The position numbers were made by a program, and so were the translations under genes. A stretch of DNA of 64,000 nt from Actinacidiphila glaucinigra (GTDB lineage Bacteria > Actinomycetota > Actinomycetes > Streptomycetales > Streptomycetaceae). Location of the stretch: contig NZ_FZOF01000002.1 of NCBI RefSeq assembly GCF_900188405.1, positions 248,001 to 312,000 of the forward strand, in the 5' to 3' direction. This document shows positions 43,884 through 52,053 of the stretch, in pieces. Position 1 is the first letter of the stretch. Each line of letters opens with the position of its first letter. Under the pieces are notes generated by a model. It ran no database searches and was not told where the DNA came from. It was given only the letters and a program-made list of their open reading frames with translations.

Positions 43884-44020
43884 CACGGGGGACGGCCGGC
43901 CCGGGGGGCACGGGGGGACGGCACGACGGGGGACGGCACCACCACGGGGAAGCATCACGGGGGAGCACGGCCTGGGGGCGCGCCAAGGGGGGAGCGCCTC
44001 CAGGAGCGGGGGACGGCACG
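43884..44020 (+). repeat. G-rich imperfect repeats in 3' region
   Basis: GGGGGACGGCAC occurs at 43913-43924, 43928-43939 and 44008-44019, with related ACGGGGGA units between. Several G runs of four to six lie on the coding strand. They lie in the 3' untranslated region of the AfsS-like gene and could form G-quadruplexes in the RNA. Confidence 0.5.
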
Positions 44021-44031
44021 GAGGATCCGGG

Positions 44032-44071
44032 GACCGACTGCGGCGCGGAGGGGGCGCCGCAGTCGGTCTTT
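44032..44071 (+). terminator. Strong intrinsic terminator
   Basis: GACCGACTGCGGCGC (44032-44046) pairs perfectly over 15 bp with GCGCCGCAGTCGGTC (44054-44068), loop GGAGGGG, followed by TTTGT. It ends the AfsS-like transcript and separates it from the next peptide gene. Confidence 0.88.
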
Positions 44072-44107
44072 GTCATGCGCCGGATCACCTTCCGCGGCGC
44101 ACGGCAC

Positions 44108-44138
44108 TTGCGGACCTTCCGGCACAACACGGTAGGTT
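44108..44138 (+). promoter_or_regulatory. Possible promoter of the secreted peptide gene
   Basis: TTGCGG (44108-44113) and TAGGTT (44133-44138) are 19 bp apart, a plausible Streptomyces housekeeping promoter. It lies after a strong terminator and 110 bp before the peptide ATG. Confidence 0.35.
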
Positions 44139-44249
44139 CTCACCCGGAGTCGGCCTCCCGCTCCTCTGCGGCCCGGGCCGGCTCGCCGGCACCACCTGTA
44201 CGCATGCTGCCGCCGGGTGCCCGCACCCGGCCTCTCCTCCGGAGGCGTC

Positions 44250-44393
44250 ATGAACTTCGTACGCAAGGCCGCCGTCGTCCTAGCCGCCGTCGCGGCCGGA
44301 CTCCTCACGGCCGCGCTCCCGGCCGCCGCCGCGGACAGCCCTGCCGCCTGGCACCAGACGATCGTCTCGCCCGACAACTGGCACGCGCCCTGA
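44250..44393 (+). CDS. Small secreted peptide precursor ending PDNWHAP
   Basis: A 47-aa peptide: a Sec-type signal (MNFVRKAAVVLAAVAAGLLT then AALPAAAA, cleavage expected after Ala28) and a mature peptide DSPAAWHQTIVSPDNWHAP of 19 residues. GGAGG lies 4 bp before the ATG, within a CCTCCGGAGG palindrome. The end PDNWHAP matches PDNWHTP of the AfsS-like peptide encoded 380 bp upstream. It has its own possible promoter and terminator. A secreted signal or an exported partner of the afs system is a strong hypothesis; the family is not known to me. Confidence 0.75.
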   Translation: MNFVRKAAVVLAAVAAGLLTAALPAAAADSPAAWHQTIVSPDNWHAP

Positions 44394-44412
44394 CCCTGTC
44401 CTGCGGTCCGTT

Positions 44413-44439
44413 GGCCCTCCCATGTCCTGTGGGAGGGCC
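44413..44439. terminator. Bidirectional hairpin terminator
   Basis: GGCCCTCCCA (44413-44422) pairs exactly with TGGGAGGGCC (44430-44439) around TGTCCTG. It lies between the secreted peptide gene and the convergent CoA ligase. Confidence 0.75.
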
Positions 44440-44451
44440 GGCGCGTGTGGT

Positions 44452-46020
44452 TCACCGCGCCCGCAGCGCCGTCTTGAGCACCTTCCCGCTCGCGTTGCGC
44501 GGCAGCTCCGCCAGGAACTCGACCTCGCGCGGCACCTTGTAGTTGGCCATCTCCCGCCGCGACCAGGCGATCAGGTCGTCCGCGGTGACCACGGCACCGT
44601 CCCGGCGCACGACGTACGCCCGGCCGACCTCGCCGAGCCGCGGGTCGGGGACGCCCACCACCGCCGCCTCCACCACGTCCGGGTGGCGGGCGAGCGCCTG
44701 CTCGATCTCCGCGGGGTACGCGTTGAACCCGCCGACGATGAACATGTCCTTGATGCGGTCGGTGATGCGCAGGTTGCCGTCGGCGTCCATCACGCCCACG
44801 TCCCCCGTGTGCAGCCAGCCGTCCGCGTCGACGGCCTCGGCCGTGGCCGCGGGGTCCTCCCAGTAGCCGGACATGACGTGGTAGCCGCGCACCAGGACCT
44901 CGCCGGGACGCCCCGGCCCCTCCGAGAGCACCCGCACCTCCGTGTCGGGGATGGCCCGCCCGGAGGTCGCGGCCACCACCTCCGCGGGGTCGCCGCGCCG
45001 GCACATCGTCACGGTGCCGCTCGCCTCCGTCAGCCCGTACGCGGTCAGCACCGTGGCGATCTTCAGCTCGCTGCGCAGCCGTTCCACCAGCTGCAGCGGG
45101 ATCACCGAGGCGCCCGTCACGACCAGCCGCAGTGAACCCAGGTCGTGCTGGGCGCGTTCGGGGTGGTCGAGGACCGACTGGTGGAGGGTGGGCGGTCCGG
45201 GCAGCACGGTGACGCGTTCGGCGGCGATGTTGGCCAGGACGGTGCCCACGTCGAACACCGGCTGCGGGATCATCGTCGCGCCGCGCATCAGGCAGGCGAT
45301 GATCCCGGCCTTGTAGCCGAAGGTGTGGAAGAACGGGTTGACGATCAGGTAGCGGTCGCCCTCCTCCAGGCCCGCAAGGTCCGCCCACACGTCGTAGACG
45401 CGCAGCGTCTGGGCGTGCGTCACCACCGCGCCCTTGGGGTGGCCGGTCGTCCCGGAGGTGAAGGTGATGTCGGAGGGCGCGGAGCCGTCGATCGCGTCGG
45501 AACGGACCCGTACCGCCGCGCCGGTGACGGGGTCGCCGGCGGCCAGGAAGTCCTTCCAGCGCCGGTAGCCGTGGCCCTCCGGCGCGGCGTCGGACAGGAC
45601 GACGACCTGCTCCAGGTCCGGCAGCGGCCGCTCCTGCGTCGCGCGCCGCAGCGAGGCGACGTAGGAGGTGCCGAGGAAGGTGCCCGTGACGAAGAGCAGC
45701 CGGGCACGGGTGCGGCGCAGCACGTAGGCCGCCTCCGCGCCCTTGAAGCGGGTGTTGAGCGGGACGAGCACCCCGCCCGCGGTGACCGAGCCCAGGGCGG
45801 CGGTGATCCAGTCGAGCGTGTTGGGCGCCCAGACGGCCACCCGGTCCCCCGGGGCGATCCCGGACGCGATGGCCGCCGCGGCGGCGCGCTCGACCCGGGC
45901 GCCGAGTTCGGCGTACGTGACACGGGTGCGGCCGTCCACGACCGCCTCGCGCTCGCCCCAGCGCCGCGCGGCCTCCCGCACGAGCCGGGGGACGCTGCCC
46001 CACTCCAGGTCACCGCGCAT
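44452..46020 (-). CDS. Acyl-CoA synthetase, FadD3-like
   Basis: A 522-aa class I adenylate-forming ligase with DITFTSGTTGHPKGAVVTHA (ATP loop, about residue 187), TVLTAYGLTEASGTVTMCRR, DGWLHTGDVGVMDADGNLRI, DRIKDMFIVGGFNAYPAEIE and the catalytic Lys in LPRNASGKVLKTALRAR. Length and sequence resemble FadD3, the ligase that activates the last two rings of steroids (HIP) in actinobacteria, but related enzymes act on other ring acids. It activates a carboxylate to its CoA ester using ATP. ATG 46020 follows GGGAGGTG. It is divergent from the lipid-transfer thiolase operon, with two operators between. Confidence 0.9.
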   Translation of the reverse strand: MRGDLEWGSVPRLVREAARRWGEREAVVDGRTRVTYAELGARVERAAAAAIASGIAPGDRVAVWAPNTLDWITAALGSVTAGGVLVPLNTRFKGAEAAYVLRRTRARLLFVTGTFLGTSYVASLRRATQERPLPDLEQVVVLSDAAPEGHGYRRWKDFLAAGDPVTGAAVRVRSDAIDGSAPSDITFTSGTTGHPKGAVVTHAQTLRVYDVWADLAGLEEGDRYLIVNPFFHTFGYKAGIIACLMRGATMIPQPVFDVGTVLANIAAERVTVLPGPPTLHQSVLDHPERAQHDLGSLRLVVTGASVIPLQLVERLRSELKIATVLTAYGLTEASGTVTMCRRGDPAEVVAATSGRAIPDTEVRVLSEGPGRPGEVLVRGYHVMSGYWEDPAATAEAVDADGWLHTGDVGVMDADGNLRITDRIKDMFIVGGFNAYPAEIEQALARHPDVVEAAVVGVPDPRLGEVGRAYVVRRDGAVVTADDLIAWSRREMANYKVPREVEFLAELPRNASGKVLKTALRAR

Positions 46021-46042
46021 GCGCCGAGCACCTCCCGATGAG

Positions 46043-46057
46043 CTGACTATCCGTCAG
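46043..46057. promoter_or_regulatory. CTGAC-N5-GTCAG operator (site 7)
   Basis: CTGACTATCCGTCAG. It lies 22 bp upstream of the CoA ligase ATG and 20 bp before the thiolase ATG on the other side. It is paired with site 8. Confidence 0.75.
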
Positions 46058-46069
46058 ATTAGCGATAAC

Positions 46070-46084
46070 CTGACGGGATGTCAG
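46070..46084. promoter_or_regulatory. CTGAC-N5-GTCAG operator (site 8), overlapping a start codon
   Basis: CTGACGGGATGTCAG. The thiolase ATG (46078-46080) is inside the palindrome. Centre-to-centre distance from site 7 is 27 bp. No ribosome binding site precedes the ATG, so the mRNA may be leaderless, with the operator at the transcription start. Confidence 0.75.
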
Positions 46085-47226
46085 CATTGAAGGACGCCAC
46101 CGCGATCGCCGGCATAGGCGCGACCCCCTTCGCCAAGCACCTCCCCGAGTCCGAGAGGGCGCTCGCCTGCCGGGCGATCCTGGCGGCGCTCGACGACGCC
46201 GGGATCGAGCCGCACGAGGTCGACGGCCTCGCGTCGTACACGATGGAGGAGACCGACGAGGTCGAACTGGCCAAGGCCGCCGGTCTCGGCGACCTCACCT
46301 TCTTCTCCAAGGCGGGCTTCGGCGGGGGAGGTTCCTGCGCCACCGTCGCGCACCTCGCCGCCGCCGTCGCCACCGGGCAGGCCACCGTCGGCGTCGCCTG
46401 GCGGTCCCGCAAGCGCGGCAGCGGCCCGCGCCCCTGGACGAACACCACCGTCCAACTGCCCACCCCCGCCCAGTGGACCCGGCCCTTCGGCCTGCTGCGG
46501 CCCGCCGACGAGATCGCCATGCTGGCCCGCCGCTACATGCACGAGTACGGCGCCACCCGCGACCACCTCTTCAACGTCGCCCTGGCCTGCCGCAACCGCG
46601 CCAACCAGAACCCTGCCGCGATCATGTACGACCGCCCGCTGACCCGCGAGATGTACATGACCTCGCGCTGGATCAGCGAGCCGCTCTGCCTCTACGACAA
46701 CTGCCTGGAGACCGACGGCGCCCTGGCCTGCGTCGTGGTCTCCGCCGACCGCGCCCGCGACTGCCGGCAGCGCCCCGTCTACGTCCACTCCGCCGCCCAG
46801 GGCCTGCCGGCCCAGCACCACGGCATGGTCAACTACTGGACCGACGACCCCCTGACGGGCCCCGCCTGGACCGCCGCCCGCCATCTGTGGAAACACGCCG
46901 ACCTCACCCCCGAGGACATCGACGTCGCCCAGATCTACGACGCCTTCACCGCCCTCGTCCCGCTCTCCCTGGAGGGCTACGGCTTCTGCGGCCGCGGCGA
47001 GGGCGGCGCCTTCACCGAGGGCGGCGCCCTGGAGACCGGCGGCCGGCTGCCGCTGAACACCTCCGGGGGCGGGCTCAGCGAGGCGTACGTCCACGGCTTC
47101 AACCTCATCACCGAGGGCGTGCGGCAGTTGCGCGGCACCTCCACCGCCCAGGTGCCGGGCGCGCGGACCTGCCTGGTCACGGCCGGCGAGGGCGTCCCGA
47201 CCTCCGCCCTGATCCTGAGGAGCTGA
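46078..47226 (+). CDS. Lipid-transfer protein/thiolase-like (Ltp2-type retro-aldolase)
   Basis: The 382-aa thiolase-fold protein has AIAGIGATPFAKHLPESERA, FGGGGSCATVAHLAAAVATG, DIDVAQIYDAFTALVPLSLE, YGFCGRGEGGAFTEGGALE and LNTSGGGLSEAYVHGFNLIT. In steroid degradation Ltp2 forms a complex with a DUF35 protein and cleaves an aldol bond in the side chain using tyrosines rather than a thiolase cysteine; the IYDAFT segment fits. The next gene encodes that DUF35 partner. It is divergent from fadD3-like with operators over its start. Confidence 0.88.
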   Translation: MSALKDATAIAGIGATPFAKHLPESERALACRAILAALDDAGIEPHEVDGLASYTMEETDEVELAKAAGLGDLTFFSKAGFGGGGSCATVAHLAAAVATGQATVGVAWRSRKRGSGPRPWTNTTVQLPTPAQWTRPFGLLRPADEIAMLARRYMHEYGATRDHLFNVALACRNRANQNPAAIMYDRPLTREMYMTSRWISEPLCLYDNCLETDGALACVVVSADRARDCRQRPVYVHSAAQGLPAQHHGMVNYWTDDPLTGPAWTAARHLWKHADLTPEDIDVAQIYDAFTALVPLSLEGYGFCGRGEGGAFTEGGALETGGRLPLNTSGGGLSEAYVHGFNLITEGVRQLRGTSTAQVPGARTCLVTAGEGVPTSALILRS

Positions 47227-47227
47227 C

Positions 47228-47635
47228 ATGCTGAGCCCCGTCACCGACGACGACGGCGCCCCCTTCTGGGAGTACGCCCGCGCCGGCGAACTGCGCGTCC
47301 AGGCCTGCGCCGACTGCGGACGGCTGCGTTTCCCGCCCCGCCCCTGCTGCCCGCACTGCCACTCCTTCGCCGCCGAGTGGCGGCCGGTGAGCGGCCGCGG
47401 CCGCGTCTGGTCGTACGTCGTCCCCCATCCCCCGCTGCTGCCCGGCTACGCCGAGCAGGCCCCCTACAACGTCGTCCTCGTCGAGCTCGCCGAGGACCCC
47501 CGGATCCGGCTGGTGGGCAACCTGGTCACGGCACCGGACGCCCGGCTGGGCTCCTTCGACCCCGCCCGCATCCGCATCGGCGCCCCTGTGAAGGCGGTCT
47601 TCCATGACGGCATCCCCCGCTGGCTTGCGCTGTGA
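47228..47635 (+). CDS. DUF35 OB-fold/zinc-ribbon protein (partner of Ltp)
   Basis: The 135-aa protein has a zinc ribbon, LRVQACADCGRLRFPPRPCC then PHCHSFAAEW (CxxC...CCPHC), and the DUF35 OB fold, VSGRGRVWSYVVPHPPLLPG, YNVVLVELAEDPRIRLVGNL. DUF35 proteins dock on lipid-transfer thiolases and can form a joint active site. The start ATG lies 1 bp after the thiolase stop, strong support for a complex. The hydratase gene overlaps its end by 32 bp. Confidence 0.9.
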   Translation: MLSPVTDDDGAPFWEYARAGELRVQACADCGRLRFPPRPCCPHCHSFAAEWRPVSGRGRVWSYVVPHPPLLPGYAEQAPYNVVLVELAEDPRIRLVGNLVTAPDARLGSFDPARIRIGAPVKAVFHDGIPRWLAL

Positions 47636-48383
47636 GACCAAGGACGGCGTCGCCGTCGTCACCCTCGACCGGCCCGAGCGGCACAACGCGATCGACCTCG
47701 CCACCGCCGCCGGACTGAGCGCGCTCTGGCGGGAGTTCCGCGCCGGCGACGAGGTCCGCGCCGTCGTCCTCACCGGAGCCGGCGACCGCGCCTTCTGCAC
47801 CGGCCTGGACCGCGCGGCCGAGGTGCCGCAGCCGCCCTCCCCCTACGCCGTCGACGACCCGCTGCTGACCGTCGGGCCCAAGGCCAACGACCTGTGGAAA
47901 CCGGTCATCGCGGCCGTCAACGGCATGGCCTGCGGGGGCGCCTTCTACCTGCTCGGCGAGTGCGAGTTCGTGATCGCCGCCGAGCACGCCACCTTCTTCG
48001 ACCCGCACACCAGTTACGGCATGGTCAGCGCGTACGAGGCCATCGCCATGGCGCAGCGCATGCCGTACGGGGAGGTGATGCGCATGGCCCTGATGGGCAC
48101 CGCGGAGCGGATCGGCGCCCGGCGCGCCCACGAGACCGGGCTGGTCTCGGAGGTCGTGGCGGGACCCCTGCTGCTCGACGCGGCGCTGCGCGCGGCGGCG
48201 GTCCTCGCCGCCCACCCCACCGAGGCCGTGCAGGGCACCGTCCGCGCCGTCTGGTCGGCCCACGAGGCGGCGCGCGCCCAGGCCTTCGCGCACGCGCCGC
48301 ACCTCATCGCCCTCGGCAACCTGCCGCCGGAGCGCCAGGCCCGGCTGTTCGCCGACCGCACCCGGGAGCACCGCGTGCGCTGA
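47604..48383 (+). CDS. Enoyl-CoA hydratase/isomerase family protein
   Basis: The 259-aa crotonase-fold protein shows VAVVTLDRPERHNAIDLATA, VVLTGAGDRAFCTGLDRAAE (oxyanion hole), KPVIAAVNGMACGGAFYLLG and FFDPHTSYGMVSAYEAIAMA. Acidic residues expected for hydratase (Glu at the GGAFELAL/PE positions) are partly replaced, so isomerase, hydrolase or hydratase activity are all possible. It follows the DUF35 gene with a 32-bp overlap and completes the operon starting at 46078. Confidence 0.9.
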   Translation: MTASPAGLRCETKDGVAVVTLDRPERHNAIDLATAAGLSALWREFRAGDEVRAVVLTGAGDRAFCTGLDRAAEVPQPPSPYAVDDPLLTVGPKANDLWKPVIAAVNGMACGGAFYLLGECEFVIAAEHATFFDPHTSYGMVSAYEAIAMAQRMPYGEVMRMALMGTAERIGARRAHETGLVSEVVAGPLLLDAALRAAAVLAAHPTEAVQGTVRAVWSAHEAARAQAFAHAPHLIALGNLPPERQARLFADRTREHRVR

Positions 48384-48487
48384 CCGGCGTTCCGCGCGGG
48401 TGTCGCGGAGCCGTACGCGGACGGCCAACCGCCGCGGCGGCCCCTCGCGTGGCGCCCCGGCAACCCACCGCGTAAGTTGGCCGGCGG

Positions 48488-48527
48488 CGGCCGTCGTCTG
48501 CCCCTTCCGTGTGTGGCACGACGGCCG
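48488..48527. terminator. Hairpin between the hydratase gene and afsK
   Basis: CGGCCGTCGT (48488-48497) pairs exactly with ACGACGGCCG (48518-48527), loop of 20 bases. It lies just outside the afsK stop at 48542 and probably ends both transcripts. Confidence 0.6.
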
Positions 48528-48541
48528 TCGGCCTGCGTCCC

Positions 48542-50917
48542 TCAGGTGCGCCGGGTGGCCGCCTCGGTGCCCTTCACCGCGTTGAGGGCGTACACGCAGC
48601 GGTCCTTGCTGCTCGCGTAGACCACACCGTCCGAGACCACCGGGGAACCGGTGATCTCCCCACCGGTCTCCAGCTTCCACCGCAACTGGCCGCCGCTCGC
48701 GTCGACCGTGTAGAGGCAGTGGTCCTTCGAGCCGAAGTGCACCCGTCCGTCGGCCACCACCGGGGAGCCGACGATCTCGCCCTGGGCGGCGAAGCGCCAC
48801 TTCGGGGTGCCGGTGACCGCGTCGAGCGTGTACAGCGCGCCGCCCGCGCCCAGCATCACCGAACCGCCCGCGAGGAGCACGGGCTCCACGCTCTGCCGCT
48901 GCTCCGTCGCGACCCGCCAGCGGTCGCGCCCGTCCGCCGGGTCCAGGGCGTACACGGTGCCCAGGTAGTCCGCGACGTAGACCCCGCCGCCGGTGACGCC
49001 CGGTCCGGGCACGTAGGCGGGCGGCGCGAACATCACCGCGGGGGCGTCGAAGCGCCACCGCTCCGTGCCGCTGCGGGCGTCCAGGGCGAGCACGCGGTTC
49101 CCCACGGTCACGTACACCGCGCCGTCGGCGACGACCGGACGGGTCGGCATGGCGCCGCCCTCTCCGGTCGGGTACGACCAGTGCTCCGCGCCGCTCGTCG
49201 CGTCCAGGGCGTGCAGCCGGCCGCCGCCGTGGAAGTACACGACGCCGTCCACCACGCTCGGGCCCGACTCGGGCGTCTCGAACTCCGTCTGCGCCCCGCC
49301 GCGTTCCCAGCGCAGGCGTCCGGCCGCGGCGTCCCAGACCTGCACGCCGCCGCCGCGGGTGCCGGTGACCACGGTCCCGGCGTCCGCGCGGAGCGAGTAG
49401 ATCCAGCCGTCCACACCGGTGCGCCAGTGCTCGGAGCCGTCCGCGGCATCCAGCGCGTACAGGCTCGGACCGTCGGAGCCGTGGATCCGGCCGCCCGAGA
49501 CGGCCATCGTCCACGCCACGTCACGGGTCTTGAACTGCCGCCGCCCGGTGGCCACGTCCAGCGCGTGCACCTCGAAGGAGGTCACGTAGAGCCGGCCCGA
49601 GGACACGACCGGGGTGCCCCACACGTCGTTCGACATGCGGAACCGCCACGGCCGCCACTCGCCCGGCGGGACCGCGGGCGCCTGCGGAGCGCCCTGGGGG
49701 TTGCCCTGGCCGGGCACCGCCGCCGGCGGACCGCCGGCCGCGCCACCGCGGCCCGCCCAGCCGAGGCCGCCCCCGGCAGCGGTGGCCGCGGCCTGGCTCT
49801 TGCGCTCGGCGAGCCGCATCCCGGGCCCTATCGGCGCCGAACCGGCGAGCTGCACCGGTCCGCCCTGGCCCTCGGCGGCGACCGGAGGGGGCCCGACGGG
49901 CGCCACGGGGGGCGCGGGCGGCTGCGCCGGCATCGGGGGCACCGCAGCACCCGCGCCACCGCCACCGGGCGCTCCGGCGCCCGCACCGCCGCCGGGGGCG
50001 CCCGGCCCCGCGCCGGGGCGGCCGCCACTGCGCCGCTCCTCTATCAGGCCCACCGCCGCGGGCGGCAGCCACGCGGAGGCCGTACCGGTGTCGTCACCCG
50101 CGGACGAGAACAGGTGCGGCGCCAGCTGCGCCTGCAGGTCCGCAGGACTCGGCCGGCGGTCCGCCTCCATCCGCATGCACGCGTCGATGAGCGGGCGCAG
50201 CTCGTCGGGCAGACCCGACAGGTCCGGGCCCTCCCGGAGCAGCATGAAGACCGTCTCCACGGGGTTCGCCCCGTGGAAGGGCGCGTGCCCGGTCGCGGCG
50301 AAGACCAGCGTCGAGCCCAGCGAGAAGACGTCGCTGGAACCCGTGACGCTGCGCGAGTCCTTGGCCTGCTCGGGCGACATGTACGCCGGCGTGCCGACGG
50401 CGACGTTCGTCATCGTCAGCCGCGTGTTGGACACCCCGCTCGCGATGCCGAAGTCGATCACCCGCGGGCCGTCCTCCACGACGAGCACGTTGGAGGGCTT
50501 CATGTCCCGGTGGACGAGCCCCGCCCCGTGGATCGACTGCAGCGCCTCCGCGACGCCGGCCGCCAGCCACCGCACGGCCTGCACCGGCAGCGGACCGGAC
50601 TCGTTGACGATCTCCTCCAGCGAGGGCGCCGGCACGAAGGCCGTCGCCAGCCAGGGCACGGCGGCCCTGGGATCGGCGTCGACGACCGCCGCCGTGTAGA
50701 AGCCACTGACCGCGCGGGCCGCCTCCACCTCACGGGCGAAGCGCACACGGAAGAGCTGGTCCTCGGCGAGCTCCGCCCGTACGGTCTTGATCGCCACGCG
50801 CCGGCCGGACGCCGAGCGCGCGAGATAGACCAGGCCCATGCCGCCGGCACCCAGCCTGCCCAGCACCTCGAAAGGGCCGATCCGTCTCGGATCGTGCTGC
50901 GTCAGCTGCTGCACCAC
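48542..50917 (-). CDS. afsK: Serine/threonine protein kinase AfsK
   Basis: 791 aa. The N-terminal kinase domain has LGRLGAGGMGLVYLARSASG (P-loop), VAIKT (Lys44), VHRDMKPSN (catalytic Asp138) and VIDFGIASG (DFG 155-157), ending about residue 275. A Pro/Gly/Ala-rich linker (about 290-415) and a PQQ-like beta-propeller of about seven blades follow (WRPWRFRMSNDVWGTPVVSS, RDRWRVATEQRQSVEPVLLA, KDRCVYALNAVKGTEAAT). Sequence and length match S. coelicolor AfsK, which phosphorylates AfsR and DivIVA. It has no membrane helix. Transcribed toward the catabolic genes, about 5 kb from afsR. Confidence 0.95.
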   Translation of the reverse strand: MVQQLTQHDPRRIGPFEVLGRLGAGGMGLVYLARSASGRRVAIKTVRAELAEDQLFRVRFAREVEAARAVSGFYTAAVVDADPRAAVPWLATAFVPAPSLEEIVNESGPLPVQAVRWLAAGVAEALQSIHGAGLVHRDMKPSNVLVVEDGPRVIDFGIASGVSNTRLTMTNVAVGTPAYMSPEQAKDSRSVTGSSDVFSLGSTLVFAATGHAPFHGANPVETVFMLLREGPDLSGLPDELRPLIDACMRMEADRRPSPADLQAQLAPHLFSSAGDDTGTASAWLPPAAVGLIEERRSGGRPGAGPGAPGGGAGAGAPGGGGAGAAVPPMPAQPPAPPVAPVGPPPVAAEGQGGPVQLAGSAPIGPGMRLAERKSQAAATAAGGGLGWAGRGGAAGGPPAAVPGQGNPQGAPQAPAVPPGEWRPWRFRMSNDVWGTPVVSSGRLYVTSFEVHALDVATGRRQFKTRDVAWTMAVSGGRIHGSDGPSLYALDAADGSEHWRTGVDGWIYSLRADAGTVVTGTRGGGVQVWDAAAGRLRWERGGAQTEFETPESGPSVVDGVVYFHGGGRLHALDATSGAEHWSYPTGEGGAMPTRPVVADGAVYVTVGNRVLALDARSGTERWRFDAPAVMFAPPAYVPGPGVTGGGVYVADYLGTVYALDPADGRDRWRVATEQRQSVEPVLLAGGSVMLGAGGALYTLDAVTGTPKWRFAAQGEIVGSPVVADGRVHFGSKDHCLYTVDASGGQLRWKLETGGEITGSPVVSDGVVYASSKDRCVYALNAVKGTEAATRRT

Positions 50918-51052
50918 TGCCCTGCCACCTCCCCGTGGGTTCCCCCCATCCCGGGGTACGCCCCTGATTCTTCCTGGGATGAGTATCAGTTGCGAACCCG
51001 GGGCGGTGTCGACACGCGATTACCTTTGATTCGGTTGCGGATCCGCCTGCGT

Positions 51053-51853
51053 TCAGGACGGCTTCTCACCCACCGTGGTTCCGGGGTCGATCAGGGCGAA
51101 ATGGGCACCCTGGTCGTCGCTCGCCAGGAGAAAACGGCCGAAAGGCGAATCCATCGGACCCATGGTGACCCGGCCCCCGAGCCGCGCGACGGTCTCCGCG
51201 GCGCGGTCGGCGTCGGAGACGGCGAAGTAGACGATGAAGTGCGCGGGCAGCTCCTCGGGGAATCCCTCCCCCATCCGGAAGCGGCCGAGCACCGCGTTGC
51301 CGGGCGTGACCTCCTCGCCCTCGGGGACGAAGACGCGGAAGTCGATGGCCTCGTCCTCGATCCGCTTGCTGCCGAAGCCGAAGACCTCCTCGTAGAAGGG
51401 GTCGGTCCGCTCGGTCTCGCGCGTGTAGATCTCGGTCCAGATGTAGGAGCCCGGGACGCCGGTCGCCTCGAAGCCGCCGTGCGTGCCGGGCTGCCACACC
51501 CCGAACACCGCGCCCCCCGGGTCGGCCGCCATGAGCATCGTGCCGAAGGCGCCGACGGCCATGGGCTGCATGATGAGTTGACCGCCGGAGTCCCGGATCC
51601 TGTCCGCGGTGGCCCGGATGTCGGAGGAGGCGAGGTAGAGGTTCCAGACCGTCGGCATCCGGCCGTCCGGTTTGGGGGAGAGGGCCGCGACGTTCTTCCC
51701 GTCCGGGCCGTACGCCTGGGTGTACTGGCCGTACTGCTCCTCCCCCGCCCCGAAGGTCCAGCCGAGCAGTCCGCCGTAGAACCGCTTCCCGGCCTCCAGG
51801 TCGTTGAGCATGGCGTCGGCCCAGCAGGGAGTGCCGTCGGGGTATGCGGCCAT
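51053..51853 (-). CDS. VOC-family (glyoxalase-like) protein, possible KbpA
   Basis: The 266-aa protein contains two vicinal-oxygen-chelate modules: CWADAMLNDLEAGKRFYGGL, LLGWTFGAGEEQYGQYTQAY in the first, and IWTEIYTRETERTDPFYEEV, LPAHFIVYFAVSDADRAAET in the second. Metal-ligand His/Glu residues are incomplete, so it may bind without catalysis. It lies immediately upstream of afsK (135 bp) in the same direction. In S. coelicolor a similar-size protein, KbpA, is encoded near afsK and inhibits AfsK autophosphorylation; identity is inferred from position and recalled size, not proven. Confidence 0.65.
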   Translation of the reverse strand: MAAYPDGTPCWADAMLNDLEAGKRFYGGLLGWTFGAGEEQYGQYTQAYGPDGKNVAALSPKPDGRMPTVWNLYLASSDIRATADRIRDSGGQLIMQPMAVGAFGTMLMAADPGGAVFGVWQPGTHGGFEATGVPGSYIWTEIYTRETERTDPFYEEVFGFGSKRIEDEAIDFRVFVPEGEEVTPGNAVLGRFRMGEGFPEELPAHFIVYFAVSDADRAAETVARLGGRVTMGPMDSPFGRFLLASDDQGAHFALIDPGTTVGEKPS

Positions 51854-52038
51854 CTCGTCCTCGATTCGTCCGATGATGCGACCGGCGATCCCGATTCACG
51901 TGGGGATTCGCATGGATCGACGGAGTGTCTGGCTTGACACGTTATCGGCGGATCCCCCGCTGCGCCCGAGGAGAAATCGAACACATGGCCTTCCCCATTT
52001 GCAGGCATCGAATCGCGCGCTGATCACCAGCCCGTAAA

Positions 52039-52053
52039 CTGACGGCATGACAG
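52039..52053 (+). promoter_or_regulatory. Near-exact CTGAC-N5-GTCAG copy (site 9), over the TetR start
   Basis: CTGACGGCATGACAG, one mismatch in the right half. The TetR ATG (52047) lies inside it. A TAAACT -10-like box (52035-52040) lies just before, consistent with a leaderless, autoregulated gene. Confidence 0.6.

Noticed and set aside
40627..48383. Antibiotic biosynthetic cluster suggested by the SARP regulator
   Set aside because: The surrounding genes are catabolic and regulatory; no polyketide synthase, NRPS or other biosynthetic core enzyme is present. afsR is a global regulator.
51926..51941. GTGTC-N6-GACAC palindrome upstream of the VOC gene
   Set aside because: Half-sites and spacing differ from the CTGAC motif and arms are only 5 bp.
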